The notes beneath the pieces were generated by a model. It searched no databases, was not told the origin of the DNA, and saw only the letters and a program-made list of their open reading frames with translations. 33,699 nucleotides of DNA from NCBI GenBank assembly GCA_903952885.1, contig CAJBHE010000094.1, forward strand, positions 1-33,699, written 5' to 3'. This DNA is from an uncultured Burkholderiales bacterium (GTDB lineage Bacteria > Pseudomonadota > Gammaproteobacteria > Burkholderiales > Burkholderiaceae_C). A program made the translations under genes and the position numbers. Shown here piece after piece: positions 1-10,005 of the stretch (the stretch's first letter is position 1; every line of letters starts with the position of its first letter).

Positions 1-672
1 AAAGAGTTTTTTGGCGAAGGCCTCGCTGCTGATGTGCGCAAGGCAATTGAAGCCGCGCTCAAAACGCTCGAAGCCCAAGGCGCCAAGCTTGTGCCCATCA
101 CTTTGCCACGCACTGAGTTGGCCATTCCCGTGTACTACATCATTGCGCCAGCCGAAGCCAGCTCGAACCTGAGCCGCTTTGATGGCGTGAAGTTTGGCCA
201 CCGCGCCAAAGACTACACCGACCTCGTGAGCATGTACAAAAAGACCCGCGCCGAAGGCTTTGGTGAAGAGGTCAAACGCCGCATCATGACCGGCGCCTAT
301 GTGCTGAGCCACGGCTATTACGACGCCTACTACCTGCAAGCCCAAAAAATTCGTCGCATGATCGCGGATGACTTCCAGCGCGCGTTTGCAGAGTGTGATG
401 TGATCGCTGGCCCCGTGGCCCCCTGCGTCGCCTGGAAACTGGGCAACAACGCCAGCGACCCGCTGGCTGACTACTTAGCGGACATCTTCACCCTGCCCGC
501 CTCGCTCGCAGGCTTGCCCGGCATGAGCTTGCCCGTGGGCTTTGGCGCTGACAAAATGCCCGTGGGCCTGCAACTCATCGGCAACTATTTGCAAGAAGCT
601 CGTTTGCTGAATGTTGCTCACCAGTACCAACTGAACACCGATTTTCATAACGCCAAGCCGGAGGGCGTTTAA
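1..672 (+). CDS. gatA: Aspartyl/glutamyl-tRNA(Asn/Gln) amidotransferase subunit A, C-terminal part (5' truncated by window)
   Basis: Frame 1 is open from base 1 ([20 protein letters not shown]...); amidase C-terminal motifs '[13 protein letters not shown]', '[17 protein letters not shown]...MPVGLQLIG'; directly upstream of gatB. Confidence 0.95.
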   Translation, partial: KEFFGEGLAADVRKAIEAALKTLEAQGAKLVPITLPRTELAIPVYYIIAPAEASSNLSRFDGVKFGHRAKDYTDLVSMYKKTRAEGFGEEVKRRIMTGAYVLSHGYYDAYYLQAQKIRRMIADDFQRAFAECDVIAGPVAPCVAWKLGNNASDPLADYLADIFTLPASLAGLPGMSLPVGFGADKMPVGLQLIGNYLQEARLLNVAHQYQLNTDFHNAKPEGV

Positions 673-2130
673 ATGTCTGCGCCCAAATTAGTTCAAGGCT
701 ACGAAGTCGTCATTGGCTTCGAAACACACGCCCAGCTCTCCACCAAGAGCAAAATTTTCAGCCGCGCCTCAGTGGCGTTTGGCGCCGAGCCCAATACGCA
801 AGCCTGCGCGGTGGACATGGCCCTGCCCGGCACGCTGCCCGTGATGAACATGGGCGCAGTCGAACGCGCGATTGAGTTTGGCTTAGGCGTCAATGCGCAC
901 ATTGCCGAGCGTAGCGTCTTTGCGCGCAAAAACTACTTCTATCCTGACCTGCCCAAAGGCTACCAAATCAGCCAGTTTGAAATTCCGGTGGTGCAAGGCG
1001 GCGAGGTGTCGTTCTTCTTGGAAGTTGGCAAAGAAACTGTGCACAAAACTGTGCGCTTAGAGCGAGCCCACCTCGAAGAAGACGCGGGCAAATCGCTGCA
1101 TGAGGATTTCATTGGTCAGTCAGGCATCGACTTGAACCGTGCCGGTACACCGTTGCTCGAAATCGTCACCCAGCCCGATATGCGTAGCAGCGAAGAAGCC
1201 GTGGCCTATGCCAAAGAGCTGCACAAAATCGTCACGTGGATTGGCATTTGCGACGGCAACATGCAAGAAGGCTCGTTCCGTTGCGATGCCAACGTGTCGG
1301 TGCGCAAACCCGGCGCACCCTTGGGTACACGCCGCGAAATCAAGAACTTGAACAGCTTCAAGTTCATGCAACAAGCCATCGACTTCGAAGTGCGCTGGCA
1401 AATCGACCAGATCGAAGACGGCCACACCATCGAGCAAGCCACGGTTTTGTTTGACCCTGACACGGGTGAAACACGCGCTATGCGCACCAAGGAAGATGCC
1501 GCCGACTACCGCTACTTCCCCGACCCAGACCTGCCACCGTTGGTGATTGGTCGCGATTGGGTGGAGCGCGTGAGAAGTGAAATGGCTGAGCTGCCCCGCA
1601 TCATGGCCGAACGCTTTGTCAAAGACTACGCACTACCTGAATACGATGCCACGCAACTCACACAAAGCAAAGCAGCTGCTGCCTACTTTGAGGCCACAGC
1701 CAAAGCTTGCGGCCAACCCAAATTGGCCAGCAACTGGATCATGGGCGAGGTGTCACGACGCTTGAACGCCAGCGAAATGACCATCGAGCAAGCCCCAGTG
1801 AGCGCAGCCCAACTGGCTGCCCTGATCGGCCGCATCAGCGACAACACCGTCAGCAACAACGCGGCGCGTCAGGTGTTTGACGCGTTGTGGTCTGAAGGTG
1901 GCGATGTCGACGCCATCATCGAAGCCAAAGGCCTCAAGCAGATGGACGACGCCGGTGAATTGGAAAAAATCATCGACGACGTATTGGCAGCCAATCCTAA
2001 GAACGTGGAAGAGTTCAAGGCAGGTAACACCAAAGCCTTGAACGGCTTGGTGGGCCCCATCATGAAAGTCAGCAAAGGAAAAGCCAACCCTGCCCAAGTC
2101 AATGCGTTGTTGATGAAGAAGCTCAGTTAG
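673..2130 (+). CDS. gatB: Aspartyl/glutamyl-tRNA(Asn/Gln) amidotransferase subunit B
   Basis: 485 aa; '[24 protein letters not shown]', '[15 protein letters not shown]', '[21 protein letters not shown]', '[13 protein letters not shown]' are typical GatB motifs. Confidence 0.97.
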   Translation: MSAPKLVQGYEVVIGFETHAQLSTKSKIFSRASVAFGAEPNTQACAVDMALPGTLPVMNMGAVERAIEFGLGVNAHIAERSVFARKNYFYPDLPKGYQISQFEIPVVQGGEVSFFLEVGKETVHKTVRLERAHLEEDAGKSLHEDFIGQSGIDLNRAGTPLLEIVTQPDMRSSEEAVAYAKELHKIVTWIGICDGNMQEGSFRCDANVSVRKPGAPLGTRREIKNLNSFKFMQQAIDFEVRWQIDQIEDGHTIEQATVLFDPDTGETRAMRTKEDAADYRYFPDPDLPPLVIGRDWVERVRSEMAELPRIMAERFVKDYALPEYDATQLTQSKAAAAYFEATAKACGQPKLASNWIMGEVSRRLNASEMTIEQAPVSAAQLAALIGRISDNTVSNNAARQVFDALWSEGGDVDAIIEAKGLKQMDDAGELEKIIDDVLAANPKNVEEFKAGNTKALNGLVGPIMKVSKGKANPAQVNALLMKKLS

Positions 2131-2825
2131 TTCACACCATAGCGCTCGCGATACGCCTGCGTGCGGGCTAAGTGCTCTCCCATGGCATTGCCTTCTTGCG
2201 CGTTCAAGTAGGTCAGCAAATCGCTCAGCTCTGCAATCGCACACACCTGCAGGCCCACTTGCTCACGCACGTATTGCACCGCGCTGTAGGGCACGTCTTT
2301 GGTAGTGCCATCGGCTTGTTTTTCGGTGGCCATTTCTTGGCGGTCCAATGCAATCGCTACTGCATGAGGAGAAGCGCCTGCTGCTTTGATCAAGGCAATC
2401 GATTCGCGTGCAGCCGTGCCCGCACTCATCACGTCGTCCACAATCAACACGCGGCCTTTCAGCGGCGCGCCCACTAAGCTGCCGCCTTCGCCGTGGTCTT
2501 TGGCTTCTTTGCGGTTGTAGGCAAAGGGCACGCTCTTGCCCAAACGCGCCAACTCAATCGACACAGCAGCGCCCAGTGGAATGCCTTTATAAGCAGGGCC
2601 AAAAATCATGTCGAACTCGATGCCGCTTTGCACCAAGCGCTGTGCATAAAAGCTGGCGAGTTTGCCCAGCTTCGCACCGTCATCAAACAAACCGGCGTTG
2701 AAGAAGTAAGGGCTCATGCGGCCCGCTTTGGTTTTGAACTCCCCAAATTTCAGCACGCCACAATCCAGCGAGAATTGCACAAATTCTTGTGCCAACGCAT
2801 CGTTGGCAGCCGCACTCTGACTCAT
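2127..2825 (-). CDS. pyrE: Orotate phosphoribosyltransferase
   Basis: 232 aa; PRPP-binding motif '[19 protein letters not shown]' and '[19 protein letters not shown]'. Confidence 0.95.
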   Translation of the reverse strand: MSQSAAANDALAQEFVQFSLDCGVLKFGEFKTKAGRMSPYFFNAGLFDDGAKLGKLASFYAQRLVQSGIEFDMIFGPAYKGIPLGAAVSIELARLGKSVPFAYNRKEAKDHGEGGSLVGAPLKGRVLIVDDVMSAGTAARESIALIKAAGASPHAVAIALDRQEMATEKQADGTTKDVPYSAVQYVREQVGLQVCAIAELSDLLTYLNAQEGNAMGEHLARTQAYRERYGVN

Positions 2826-2836
2826 GGGGAAATTCC

Positions 2837-3628
2837 TTGTTCAAACTAACCAGCCTCAACCTCAACGGTATTCGTTCAGCCGCCCGCAAGGGCGTGGAAG
2901 CTTGGCTCGAAAAAGCCAGCCCTGATTGTATTTGCGTGCAAGAAATCAAAGCCCAAGCTGCAGACGTTGAAGGCACGTTTGACATGCTGGCAGGATTGAA
3001 AGGCTACTTTCACTATGCCGAGAAAAAAGGCTACTCGGGCGTGGGCGTCTACACCAAGCACGAACCCAGCGATGTGATCGTCGGTTTTGACGGTGGTGAG
3101 TTTGATGCCGAAGGCCGCTACATCGAATTGCGTTTTGACACGCCCACACAAAAGTTATCCATCATCAGCAGCTACTTTCCCAGCGGCTCATCGGGCCCTG
3201 AGCGCCAAGAAGCCAAGTACCGTTTCCTAGATGCGATTTATCCACATCTGCAAGCACTGAAGAGCGGGCGCGAGTTTGTGCTGTGCGGCGACATCAACAT
3301 CGCGCACAACGAAGCAGATCTGAAGAACTGGAAAGGCAACCAAAAGAACAGCGGCTTCTTGCCCGAAGAGCGCGAATGGATGACGCAGCTCACCACCGAC
3401 GGCGACGTGGTGGATGTGTACCGCCAACTCCAGCCCGACACCACCGACGCTTGTTACACCTGGTGGAGCAATCGCGGCCAAGCCTATGCCAACAACGTGG
3501 GTTGGCGTTTGGACTACCATTTGGCCACACCCGCCGTGGCGGCCAAGGCGCACGCGGAGCAGATCTACAAAGACGAGAAGTTCTCAGACCATGCGCCGAT
3601 CACCATTCACTACAAAGGGTTGATCTGA
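2837..3628 (+). CDS. xth: Exodeoxyribonuclease III / AP endonuclease family (ExoA/XthA-like)
   Basis: 'KLTSLNLNGIRSAARKGVEAWLEKASPDCICVQEIKA', 'LCGDINIAHNEADLKNWKGN', 'GWRLDYHLATP', 'SDHAPI'. The track ORF starts at 2789, inside pyrE; a TTG at 2837 gives the conventional N-terminus MFKLTSLNLNG. Start uncertain. Confidence 0.92.
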   Translation: MFKLTSLNLNGIRSAARKGVEAWLEKASPDCICVQEIKAQAADVEGTFDMLAGLKGYFHYAEKKGYSGVGVYTKHEPSDVIVGFDGGEFDAEGRYIELRFDTPTQKLSIISSYFPSGSSGPERQEAKYRFLDAIYPHLQALKSGREFVLCGDINIAHNEADLKNWKGNQKNSGFLPEEREWMTQLTTDGDVVDVYRQLQPDTTDACYTWWSNRGQAYANNVGWRLDYHLATPAVAAKAHAEQIYKDEKFSDHAPITIHYKGLI

Positions 3629-3635
3629 ACGCTCA

Positions 3636-4967
3636 ATGACTGCCTTTAGCCAACCCCAAGTCGCCATCATCGGCGCAGGCCCAGCCGGCCTTATGGCTGC
3701 TGAAGTTTTAAGCGCTGCAGGCGCCACCGTGCATGTGTATGACGCCATGCCCTCCGTCGGCCGCAAGTTCTTGCTAGCCGGCTTGGGCGGGTTAAACATC
3801 ACCCACGCCGAACCGCTCGACTACTTTGTTCAGCGTTACGCCGAACGCAGTGAAGCTTGTGCCGCTTGGCTCAACACCTTTGGTCCTGAAGCCGTATGCG
3901 AGTGGGTCAAGGGCTTGGGACTTGAAACGTTTGTGGGCAGCTCGCAACGCGTGTTCCCGACAGACATGAAAGCAGCACCTCTGCTACGCGCTTGGCTGCA
4001 CCGCTTGCGTCACCCCGTGCAGGGCAAGCCTGTCACGTTTCACATGCGCCACCGCTGGAATGGCCTGTTGCAAACCATCACCGAAGCACACGCACCACTT
4101 GCCACCGGCTTTGAATTGCGCTTTGACACCCCCAACGGCCCGCAAACCACACAAGCCCACGCCGTGGTGTTGGCGCTTGGCGGCGGCAGCTGGGCCAAGT
4201 TGGGCTCTGACGGAGCTTGGCAACCTTGGCTCAAAGACGTTGGTATGGACGTAGCACAGCTGCGCCCCGCCAACTGCGGTTTTGACGTTCAAGGTCGCGC
4301 CCGCGCAGATGGCACCCCCACCACCGGCTGGAGCCAACACTTGGCCATCCAATTTGCAGGTATGCCGTTGAAGTCTGTGGCCCTGAAGTTCAACGACACG
4401 CTAGGCCACAGCTTCCATCGCAAAGGCGAATTTGTGGTGACGGCCACGGGCATTGAGGGCAACTTGGTTTACGCCGCATCGGCCTTGCTGCGCGACGAGA
4501 TTGAACGCCACGGCCACGCCACGCTGCACCTCGATCTCAAGCCTGACTTCACCGCAGAGCGCGTGTTGAAAGAGGTAAAGCACCCACGCGGCTCGCGCTC
4601 GCTCAGCAGCCATTTGAAAAGCCGCCTCAACCTCACGGCCTTGCACTTGGCGCTGTTGCACGAAGTGCTCAGCAAAGAAGACATGAACGAGTCTGAGCAA
4701 CTTGCAGCGGCTATCAAGCACCTGCCCATCACCTTGACCGCCACACGCCCCATCGACGAAGCCATCAGCAGCGCTGGCGGTGTGCGTTTGGAAGGTTTAA
4801 CCGACACGCTGATGAGCACCGCCCTGGCCGGCGTGTTTGTGGCCGGTGAAATGCTGGACTGGGAAGCGCCCACGGGTGGCTACTTGCTCACCGCCTGTTT
4901 GGCCAGTGGCCGCTTGGCTGGTTTGGGAGCATTGAATTTTCTGCCCTCACATGATGAGCTGACCTGA
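3636..4967 (+). CDS. NAD(P)/FAD-dependent oxidoreductase, HI0933/BaiN-like flavoprotein (TIGR03862-type)
   Basis: 443 aa; N-terminal 'VAIIGAGPAGLMAAEVLSAAGATVHVYD', 'GRKFLLAGLGGLNITHAEP', C-terminal 'GVFVAGEMLDWEAPTGGYLLTACLASGRLAG'. Confidence 0.9.
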   Translation: MTAFSQPQVAIIGAGPAGLMAAEVLSAAGATVHVYDAMPSVGRKFLLAGLGGLNITHAEPLDYFVQRYAERSEACAAWLNTFGPEAVCEWVKGLGLETFVGSSQRVFPTDMKAAPLLRAWLHRLRHPVQGKPVTFHMRHRWNGLLQTITEAHAPLATGFELRFDTPNGPQTTQAHAVVLALGGGSWAKLGSDGAWQPWLKDVGMDVAQLRPANCGFDVQGRARADGTPTTGWSQHLAIQFAGMPLKSVALKFNDTLGHSFHRKGEFVVTATGIEGNLVYAASALLRDEIERHGHATLHLDLKPDFTAERVLKEVKHPRGSRSLSSHLKSRLNLTALHLALLHEVLSKEDMNESEQLAAAIKHLPITLTATRPIDEAISSAGGVRLEGLTDTLMSTALAGVFVAGEMLDWEAPTGGYLLTACLASGRLAGLGALNFLPSHDELT

Positions 4968-5768
4968 TTCCGCAAAAAAGGGGTGTGGGCCGTCGAAATC
5001 ACCAATCACTGCATGGTGCGTGACAAGGCCTTCCCCGTTCCAGTAATGCAGCAAATATCCTGGTGGCTCCATTTTGAACATCGCGGGGGCATTTGGCGCA
5101 ACGTCAAGCTGCACGGTATGCGCTGTGCTGTGTCCCGTCATCACAGAGCGACCACCTACCGTGCTTCGAATATTTCGATGCAAATGGCCACAGGTGATGA
5201 GTTCGATGTTGGCATGACGACGCACGATCTCAGCAAAAGCTTCACGCCCTTTTAAGCCAATCTCATCCATATGCCCAATACCTGTGATGAATGGAGGGTG
5301 ATGCATCATGATGAGCGTGGGCGTGTGCTGATCCTCATCCAACACGGACGCCAACCATTCGAGTCTCTCTTCACAGAGCAACCCACCACTTTGACCTGCG
5401 TCGACCGTGTCTAGCCCAACGATTCGCAAGGGCCAATTTGGTGCTTGGTGACAGAACTGCCAAAACCCAGAAAGGGGTTTCATCAACAATTGGTCGAACA
5501 CCTCCAGCATTACGTTTCTGTCATCGTGATTGCCGGGTACGAGCAGCAATGGCAGATTCAGCGGAGACAAAATTTCTTGCAAATGCGCATACTCTTCATG
5601 GCTGCCTTGGTCAACCAAGTCACCAGTGATCAACACCAAATCTGGAGACTGCGGCAGATGATGAATATGATCAACCGCAGCTTTGAGCATGACGGCAGTG
5701 TCTACTTTGTTGTAAGCCAAACGTCCCTTCGGCTTGATGTGCGTATCGGTCAGTTGTGCAATCAGCAT
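4947..5768 (-). CDS. Class III metallophosphoesterase, GpdQ/CpdA-like (putative glycerophosphodiesterase or cyclic nucleotide phosphodiesterase)
   Basis: Metallophosphoesterase motifs 'MLIAQLTDTHIKPKG', 'LITGDLVDQG', 'LVPGNHDDRNVM', 'MMHHPPF', 'CGHLHRN'. The ATG at 5768 has a GGAG ribosome-binding site; the track start at 5780 is a TTG. Confidence 0.88.
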   Translation of the reverse strand: MLIAQLTDTHIKPKGRLAYNKVDTAVMLKAAVDHIHHLPQSPDLVLITGDLVDQGSHEEYAHLQEILSPLNLPLLLVPGNHDDRNVMLEVFDQLLMKPLSGFWQFCHQAPNWPLRIVGLDTVDAGQSGGLLCEERLEWLASVLDEDQHTPTLIMMHHPPFITGIGHMDEIGLKGREAFAEIVRRHANIELITCGHLHRNIRSTVGGRSVMTGHSTAHTVQLDVAPNAPAMFKMEPPGYLLHYWNGEGLVTHHAVIGDFDGPHPFFAESGQLIM

Positions 5769-5778
5769 GTCCAGCTCC

Positions 5779-5811
5779 AAAAAAACGGCCCCACATCTGC
5801 GACGTGAGGCC
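5779..5811 (-). terminator. Rho-independent terminator-like hairpin between the substrate-binding protein gene and the phosphodiesterase gene
   Basis: Minus strand reads GGCCTCAC-GTCGCAGAT-GTGGGGCC-G-TTTTTTT: an 8-bp stem with one mismatch, 9-nt loop, then 7 Ts. Confidence 0.6.
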
Positions 5812-5828
5812 AGTGAGCGTCTGTGAAT

Positions 5829-7106
5829 TTATTCCATCAAATCTTGTGTCACTTTGACCAGTTCTGGCAGTGCAGCCTCAGGCTTCTTTTCACCGCGCAT
5901 CACACTACCGATCACGTCACGCTGGGCACGCCAGATGCGCACAGATTGGCCACCTGGATAGCCGGCCCAAGGCAGAGATTTATCGATCTGAGTGGTTGCG
6001 GTGCGGAAGTTGGGGTTGGCTTCATAAAAAGGACCCAAATATTCTGGGCTGATCGCCAACTGGTTGGTGGGTAAATAGCCTGTCATCTCCACCACAATTT
6101 TTTGCGCTTGTGGGCTGGTTACAAACTTGATGAATTCCCACGCAGCTTTTTGCTTGGCTGGATCTTTGGCCAAAGTCATCACCGCATTGCCCCCTGTTGG
6201 AACGCCACCCTTGGCTTTGTTGTCCAGAGGAAAACGGGCCGTTGTGAACGTAAAACGCCCACCCACCGCCTCGGTCACTTGTTTGAGCTGTGCGGGGGTC
6301 GAAAAGAACATACCTGTTTTGCCTGCGCCAAATTGTTGGCGTGATTGGTCCCAATCGACCATTTGCATGCCGCCTTCAGTGACGAAGCGACGCATCAATT
6401 GCAAAGCATGCAATCCAACCGCACCGTCAAATCCAACTTTGTTGGTACCAGCTTTCACTAAAGTGCCGCCTTGTTGGTAAATCATGCCTTGGAACAACCA
6501 ATCATCTGGCCAAGCATGAATGTCATAAGACATGCCGTTGTTGTCAGGGTTAAAGGCGTGAATTTTGCCAGCCAACTTGATCACACCGTCCCACTCGGTT
6601 GGCATTTTCTTAGGATCGCCACCTACCTTTTTCACCAAATCCGCATTGACATACATGATGGGTGAGGAAGCATTGAATGGCAGACCGTATTGCTTGCCAT
6701 CGACTTGTCCTAATGCAATCAGGCGCGGTGCAAAGTTAATTTTTGCAAAATCGTTGCCCTCTGATTTGAGCAAAGGCTCGATACGAACGGTTTGTCCGCG
6801 GGCATCCAATTTACGAATCAGTTCACCAAACAAGTGGTAGCCTGAATAATAAACATCTGGCAATTGATTGGTCACAGCGTTGCGGAGCATAGCTTGGTGG
6901 CCCTCGTCATAGCTGGCCGCAGGCGCTCTGAAGTTGATTTTGATGTCAGGATGAATCTTCATGAACTCCTGTGCCAACGGTTCATGAAAACGCGCAAAAC
7001 TTGGATAGCAATAAAGCACATCGATGGTGGTCACTTGGGCATAAGCCGACGTCATCAGCGCTGCACTGGCGCTGAGAGCCAGACCGATTTTTCTTAACAG
7101 TTTCAT
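5829..7106 (-). CDS. ABC transporter substrate-binding protein, UgpB-like (family 1)
   Basis: Signal peptide 'MKLLRKIGLALSASAALMTSAYAQ'; 'YGLPFNASSPIMYVNADLVKKVG', 'WEFIKFVTSPQAQKIVVEMTGYLPTNQLA'. ATG at 7106 preceded by AGGAG. Confidence 0.88.
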   Translation of the reverse strand: MKLLRKIGLALSASAALMTSAYAQVTTIDVLYCYPSFARFHEPLAQEFMKIHPDIKINFRAPAASYDEGHQAMLRNAVTNQLPDVYYSGYHLFGELIRKLDARGQTVRIEPLLKSEGNDFAKINFAPRLIALGQVDGKQYGLPFNASSPIMYVNADLVKKVGGDPKKMPTEWDGVIKLAGKIHAFNPDNNGMSYDIHAWPDDWLFQGMIYQQGGTLVKAGTNKVGFDGAVGLHALQLMRRFVTEGGMQMVDWDQSRQQFGAGKTGMFFSTPAQLKQVTEAVGGRFTFTTARFPLDNKAKGGVPTGGNAVMTLAKDPAKQKAAWEFIKFVTSPQAQKIVVEMTGYLPTNQLAISPEYLGPFYEANPNFRTATTQIDKSLPWAGYPGGQSVRIWRAQRDVIGSVMRGEKKPEAALPELVKVTQDLME

Positions 7107-7136
7107 GTCAACTCCTAGGGTTTGGTTAAAAAACAC

Positions 7137-7973
7137 TCACTTACTCGACATAGTCAGACCTTCAATGAAACGTCTGCGTGCCAACAAAAAAACAAAGACC
7201 ATGGGCATGGTCAATAAGGTTGCGCCAGCCATCAATGCGCCGTAATCAGAGCCGGACTCGGCAGTAGCAAAAAACATCATGCCCAAAGGCGGCGGTGCGA
7301 GCCGTGTCTCACTGATCACGATCATGGGCCAATACAAATCATTCCAATGCGCCACCACCGAAAACACGGCAAAGGCCGCGAGCGTGGATTTGAACGAGGG
7401 CGTCACGACGCGCCAGATGATTTCTAGTTCTGGCATGCCATCGAGCCGCGCTGCGTGGATGATGTCGTCAGGGAATGTTTTGAAAGCCTGGCGCAAAAGA
7501 AAAATCGCAAACACAGACAAAAAGAAGGGCAGCATGATGGCGAAATAACTGTTTAATGCGCCCGTAAATGCCAAGCCAATGTAGAGCGGTAGCGCAGTGA
7601 CTTGAATTGGAATACTCAAGGCCGCAAGAACGCCTAACCAAAGGGCATCTCGACCGAAAAACTTCAACTTGGCAAGCGCATAAGCAGCTGGCACAGCCAC
7701 CAACACCTGAACCGTCAATATGCCACAGCAGATCAACACACCGTTCACCATGAATGTCAACATGGGTACGTTCTGCAGCGCAGCTTTGTAGTGCCCCAAG
7801 CCATAAAACGTGTTCGGCCACGGCCACAATGAACCTTCAAATATCTCATGGGGCGGACGCACAGACGTCACCAACATCCAAACGAAAGGCATCACCATCA
7901 CACATGCACCGGCGATGAGCACCAGATGCGAAGCCAGTCGCAACATAACATCCGTTAGCCTGCGGGATGTCAT
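7137..7973 (-). CDS. ABC transporter permease, MalG/UgpE-like
   Basis: 278 aa, multi-TM; 'IIHAARLDGMPELEIIWRVVTPSFKSTLAAFAVFSVVAHWNDLYWPMIV' matches the permease EAA-loop region. Confidence 0.88.
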   Translation of the reverse strand: MTSRRLTDVMLRLASHLVLIAGACVMVMPFVWMLVTSVRPPHEIFEGSLWPWPNTFYGLGHYKAALQNVPMLTFMVNGVLICCGILTVQVLVAVPAAYALAKLKFFGRDALWLGVLAALSIPIQVTALPLYIGLAFTGALNSYFAIMLPFFLSVFAIFLLRQAFKTFPDDIIHAARLDGMPELEIIWRVVTPSFKSTLAAFAVFSVVAHWNDLYWPMIVISETRLAPPPLGMMFFATAESGSDYGALMAGATLLTMPMVFVFLLARRRFIEGLTMSSK

Positions 7974-8860
7974 GCGTAATGCACCTTTTTATCCATATGT
8001 GTGGCTTGCCAAGCAGATAAGCCCACGATGACCACTAAAAAAGTCAGCGTCAAAACGGCGGCATATCCCATCTTTGAATACGTGAATGCTTCTAAATAAA
8101 TGTCGTACAACAAGACTTCTGATTGATTACGCCCTTGCGTGAGAACGGCCACGGTGTCAAATACCTTAAAGGCTGTGATCATGCTTGTGACAGATACAAA
8201 CAAGGTGGTCGGTCCCAACATGGGCCAAGTAACTGTGAAAAACTTGTCCAGGGGTTGTGTGACACCATCAATTGAGGCGGCCTCATACAACTCCTTTGGT
8301 ATGCTGGATAAGCCCGTCAAAAACAAAATCATATTGAAACCGAGCAGTTGCCATACCCCTATGACGGCCAGTGTCGGGATCATCAACATCGGATCGCCAA
8401 GAAAATTTTGCACAGGGAGGCCCACCCATTGAATGATCGTATTGATCGGGCCAAGCTTTGGATGCAATAAAAATTGCCACACCGTGGCCATCGCAATCAA
8501 CGTTGAGGTGACGGGTAAAAAATAAATCACTTCATAAAACGAACGGGTTTTGGTACGCGCATGGACCAACAAGGCTATCAATAATCCTCCCAGCACGCTA
8601 ATGGGCACGACGCACAGCACATACAGCAAGGTGTTGTGTATGGAGCGCTGAAATACCAAATCATCCAACAGATGCTTGAAGTTAGACAGGCCTATCCATT
8701 GGATATCGATCGCGCCCATTTCATAGTTTGTGAAAGTTAATATCAACAAACATAGCATCGGCATGGCATACAAACCGATGAGCAACAAAGAGCTAGGCAA
8801 AGACAGCATCAATCCTATTAAGGCCTGTCGGTTTGTCGAACTAAGGGTCACGTCACTCAT
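7970..8860 (-). CDS. ABC transporter permease, MalF/UgpA-like
   Basis: 296 aa, multi-TM; 'ELYEAASIDGVTQPLDKFFTVTWPMLGPTTLFVSV' is the permease EAA loop; 4-bp overlap with the next gene. Confidence 0.88.
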   Translation of the reverse strand: MSDVTLSSTNRQALIGLMLSLPSSLLLIGLYAMPMLCLLILTFTNYEMGAIDIQWIGLSNFKHLLDDLVFQRSIHNTLLYVLCVVPISVLGGLLIALLVHARTKTRSFYEVIYFLPVTSTLIAMATVWQFLLHPKLGPINTIIQWVGLPVQNFLGDPMLMIPTLAVIGVWQLLGFNMILFLTGLSSIPKELYEAASIDGVTQPLDKFFTVTWPMLGPTTLFVSVTSMITAFKVFDTVAVLTQGRNQSEVLLYDIYLEAFTYSKMGYAAVLTLTFLVVIVGLSAWQATHMDKKVHYA

Positions 8861-10005
8861 GACAAACTCACTCGCTGGCCATTAGCGTTGAAAACCAAGG
8901 CGTTGTGCATCGCAAAACCGACCGTCACTTCTTGTCCAGATGCATAGTTGAGCGCCGTGCCATCGCTCGCGAGTCGACACACAGAGAGCGCATTTTCAAA
9001 TCCATTCACAACAAGATATATCAACACTTCGGAGCCATGGTGCTCCAATCTCTCTATGCGCGCCCGTGTTTGAACATCACATGCATTCAGTTGCTGACCA
9101 TCTAGGATCAGGTGCTCGGGGCGCAAGGCAAGCCTTACTTCGCCCGCATCGAGCCCTAAGCCTTCAAGCTTGATCTGTCCAAATGAAAAAGATCCGTTCG
9201 ATGCACGAGTCAATGGAAACGCATTGATCTGGGGCGTGCCTATGAATTGCGCGACCTGCAAAGAATTGGGTGTTTTGTAAAGCTCTGTAGGTGTACCTAT
9301 TTGCAATATTTCACCATCCACCATCACCGCGATTCGATCGGACATGGTCATCGCTTCTGACTGATCGTGCGTCACATAAACAAAAGTGATGCCTAGGCGC
9401 TGATGTAACTCCACCAACTCGTTTCGCAAATGAACCCTGAGCTTGGCATCTAAATTAGACAAAGGCTCGTCCATCAAAAATACGGCTGGTTGTCGAATCA
9501 TGGCGCGGGCCAAAGCCACACGCTGTCTTTGACCGCCCGATAACTGAGCGGGCTTTCTTTGCAGCAAATTTTCAATTTGCAAACTTAGACAAAGCGCCTG
9601 AACTTCTTGCTGGATTGCCAGCTCAATGCGATGCGCACTAGGCATCCATTTTGTTAAATACGGCAACCGCTGCCACCAAGTTAGCCGAGACATTCTCAAT
9701 GGCGTGGCAATGTTGTCCAAAACGGTCATATGTGGATACAACGCATAGTTTTGAAAAACCATCGCCACATTGCGCTCTTTCGGCAACAAATCATCCACCA
9801 CAGAATCTCCGATGACCACTTGGCCTGCGTCTTGAAGCTCTAGGCCTGCAATGATTCGCAACAAGGTGGATTTGCCGCAACCCGATGCCCCCACCAATGA
9901 AATGAACTCGCCTGGGTGGATGTCAACAGACACATTTTTGAGGACTTGTGTTCGGTCAAAAGACTTGGTGATGGCACTGACTTTGACTGCGCGCGAATGA
10001 TTCAT
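8857..10005 (-). CDS. ABC transporter ATP-binding protein, UgpC/MalK-like
   Basis: Walker A 'GASGCGKSTLLRIIAG', signature 'LSGGQRQRVALARAM', Walker B 'VFLMDEPLSNLDAKLR', 'FVYVTHDQSEAMTMSDRIAVM' plus C-terminal regulatory (TOBE-like) region. Internal ATG at 10005 preferred. Confidence 0.92.
   Translation of the reverse strand: MNHSRAVKVSAITKSFDRTQVLKNVSVDIHPGEFISLVGASGCGKSTLLRIIAGLELQDAGQVVIGDSVVDDLLPKERNVAMVFQNYALYPHMTVLDNIATPLRMSRLTWWQRLPYLTKWMPSAHRIELAIQQEVQALCLSLQIENLLQRKPAQLSGGQRQRVALARAMIRQPAVFLMDEPLSNLDAKLRVHLRNELVELHQRLGITFVYVTHDQSEAMTMSDRIAVMVDGEILQIGTPTELYKTPNSLQVAQFIGTPQINAFPLTRASNGSFSFGQIKLEGLGLDAGEVRLALRPEHLILDGQQLNACDVQTRARIERLEHHGSEVLIYLVVNGFENALSVCRLASDGTALNYASGQEVTVGFAMHNALVFNANGQRVSLS

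Noticed and set aside
1753-2244. 163-aa minus-strand ORF spanning the gatB/pyrE junction
   Set aside because: Crosses two confident genes in another frame; no recognisable domain.
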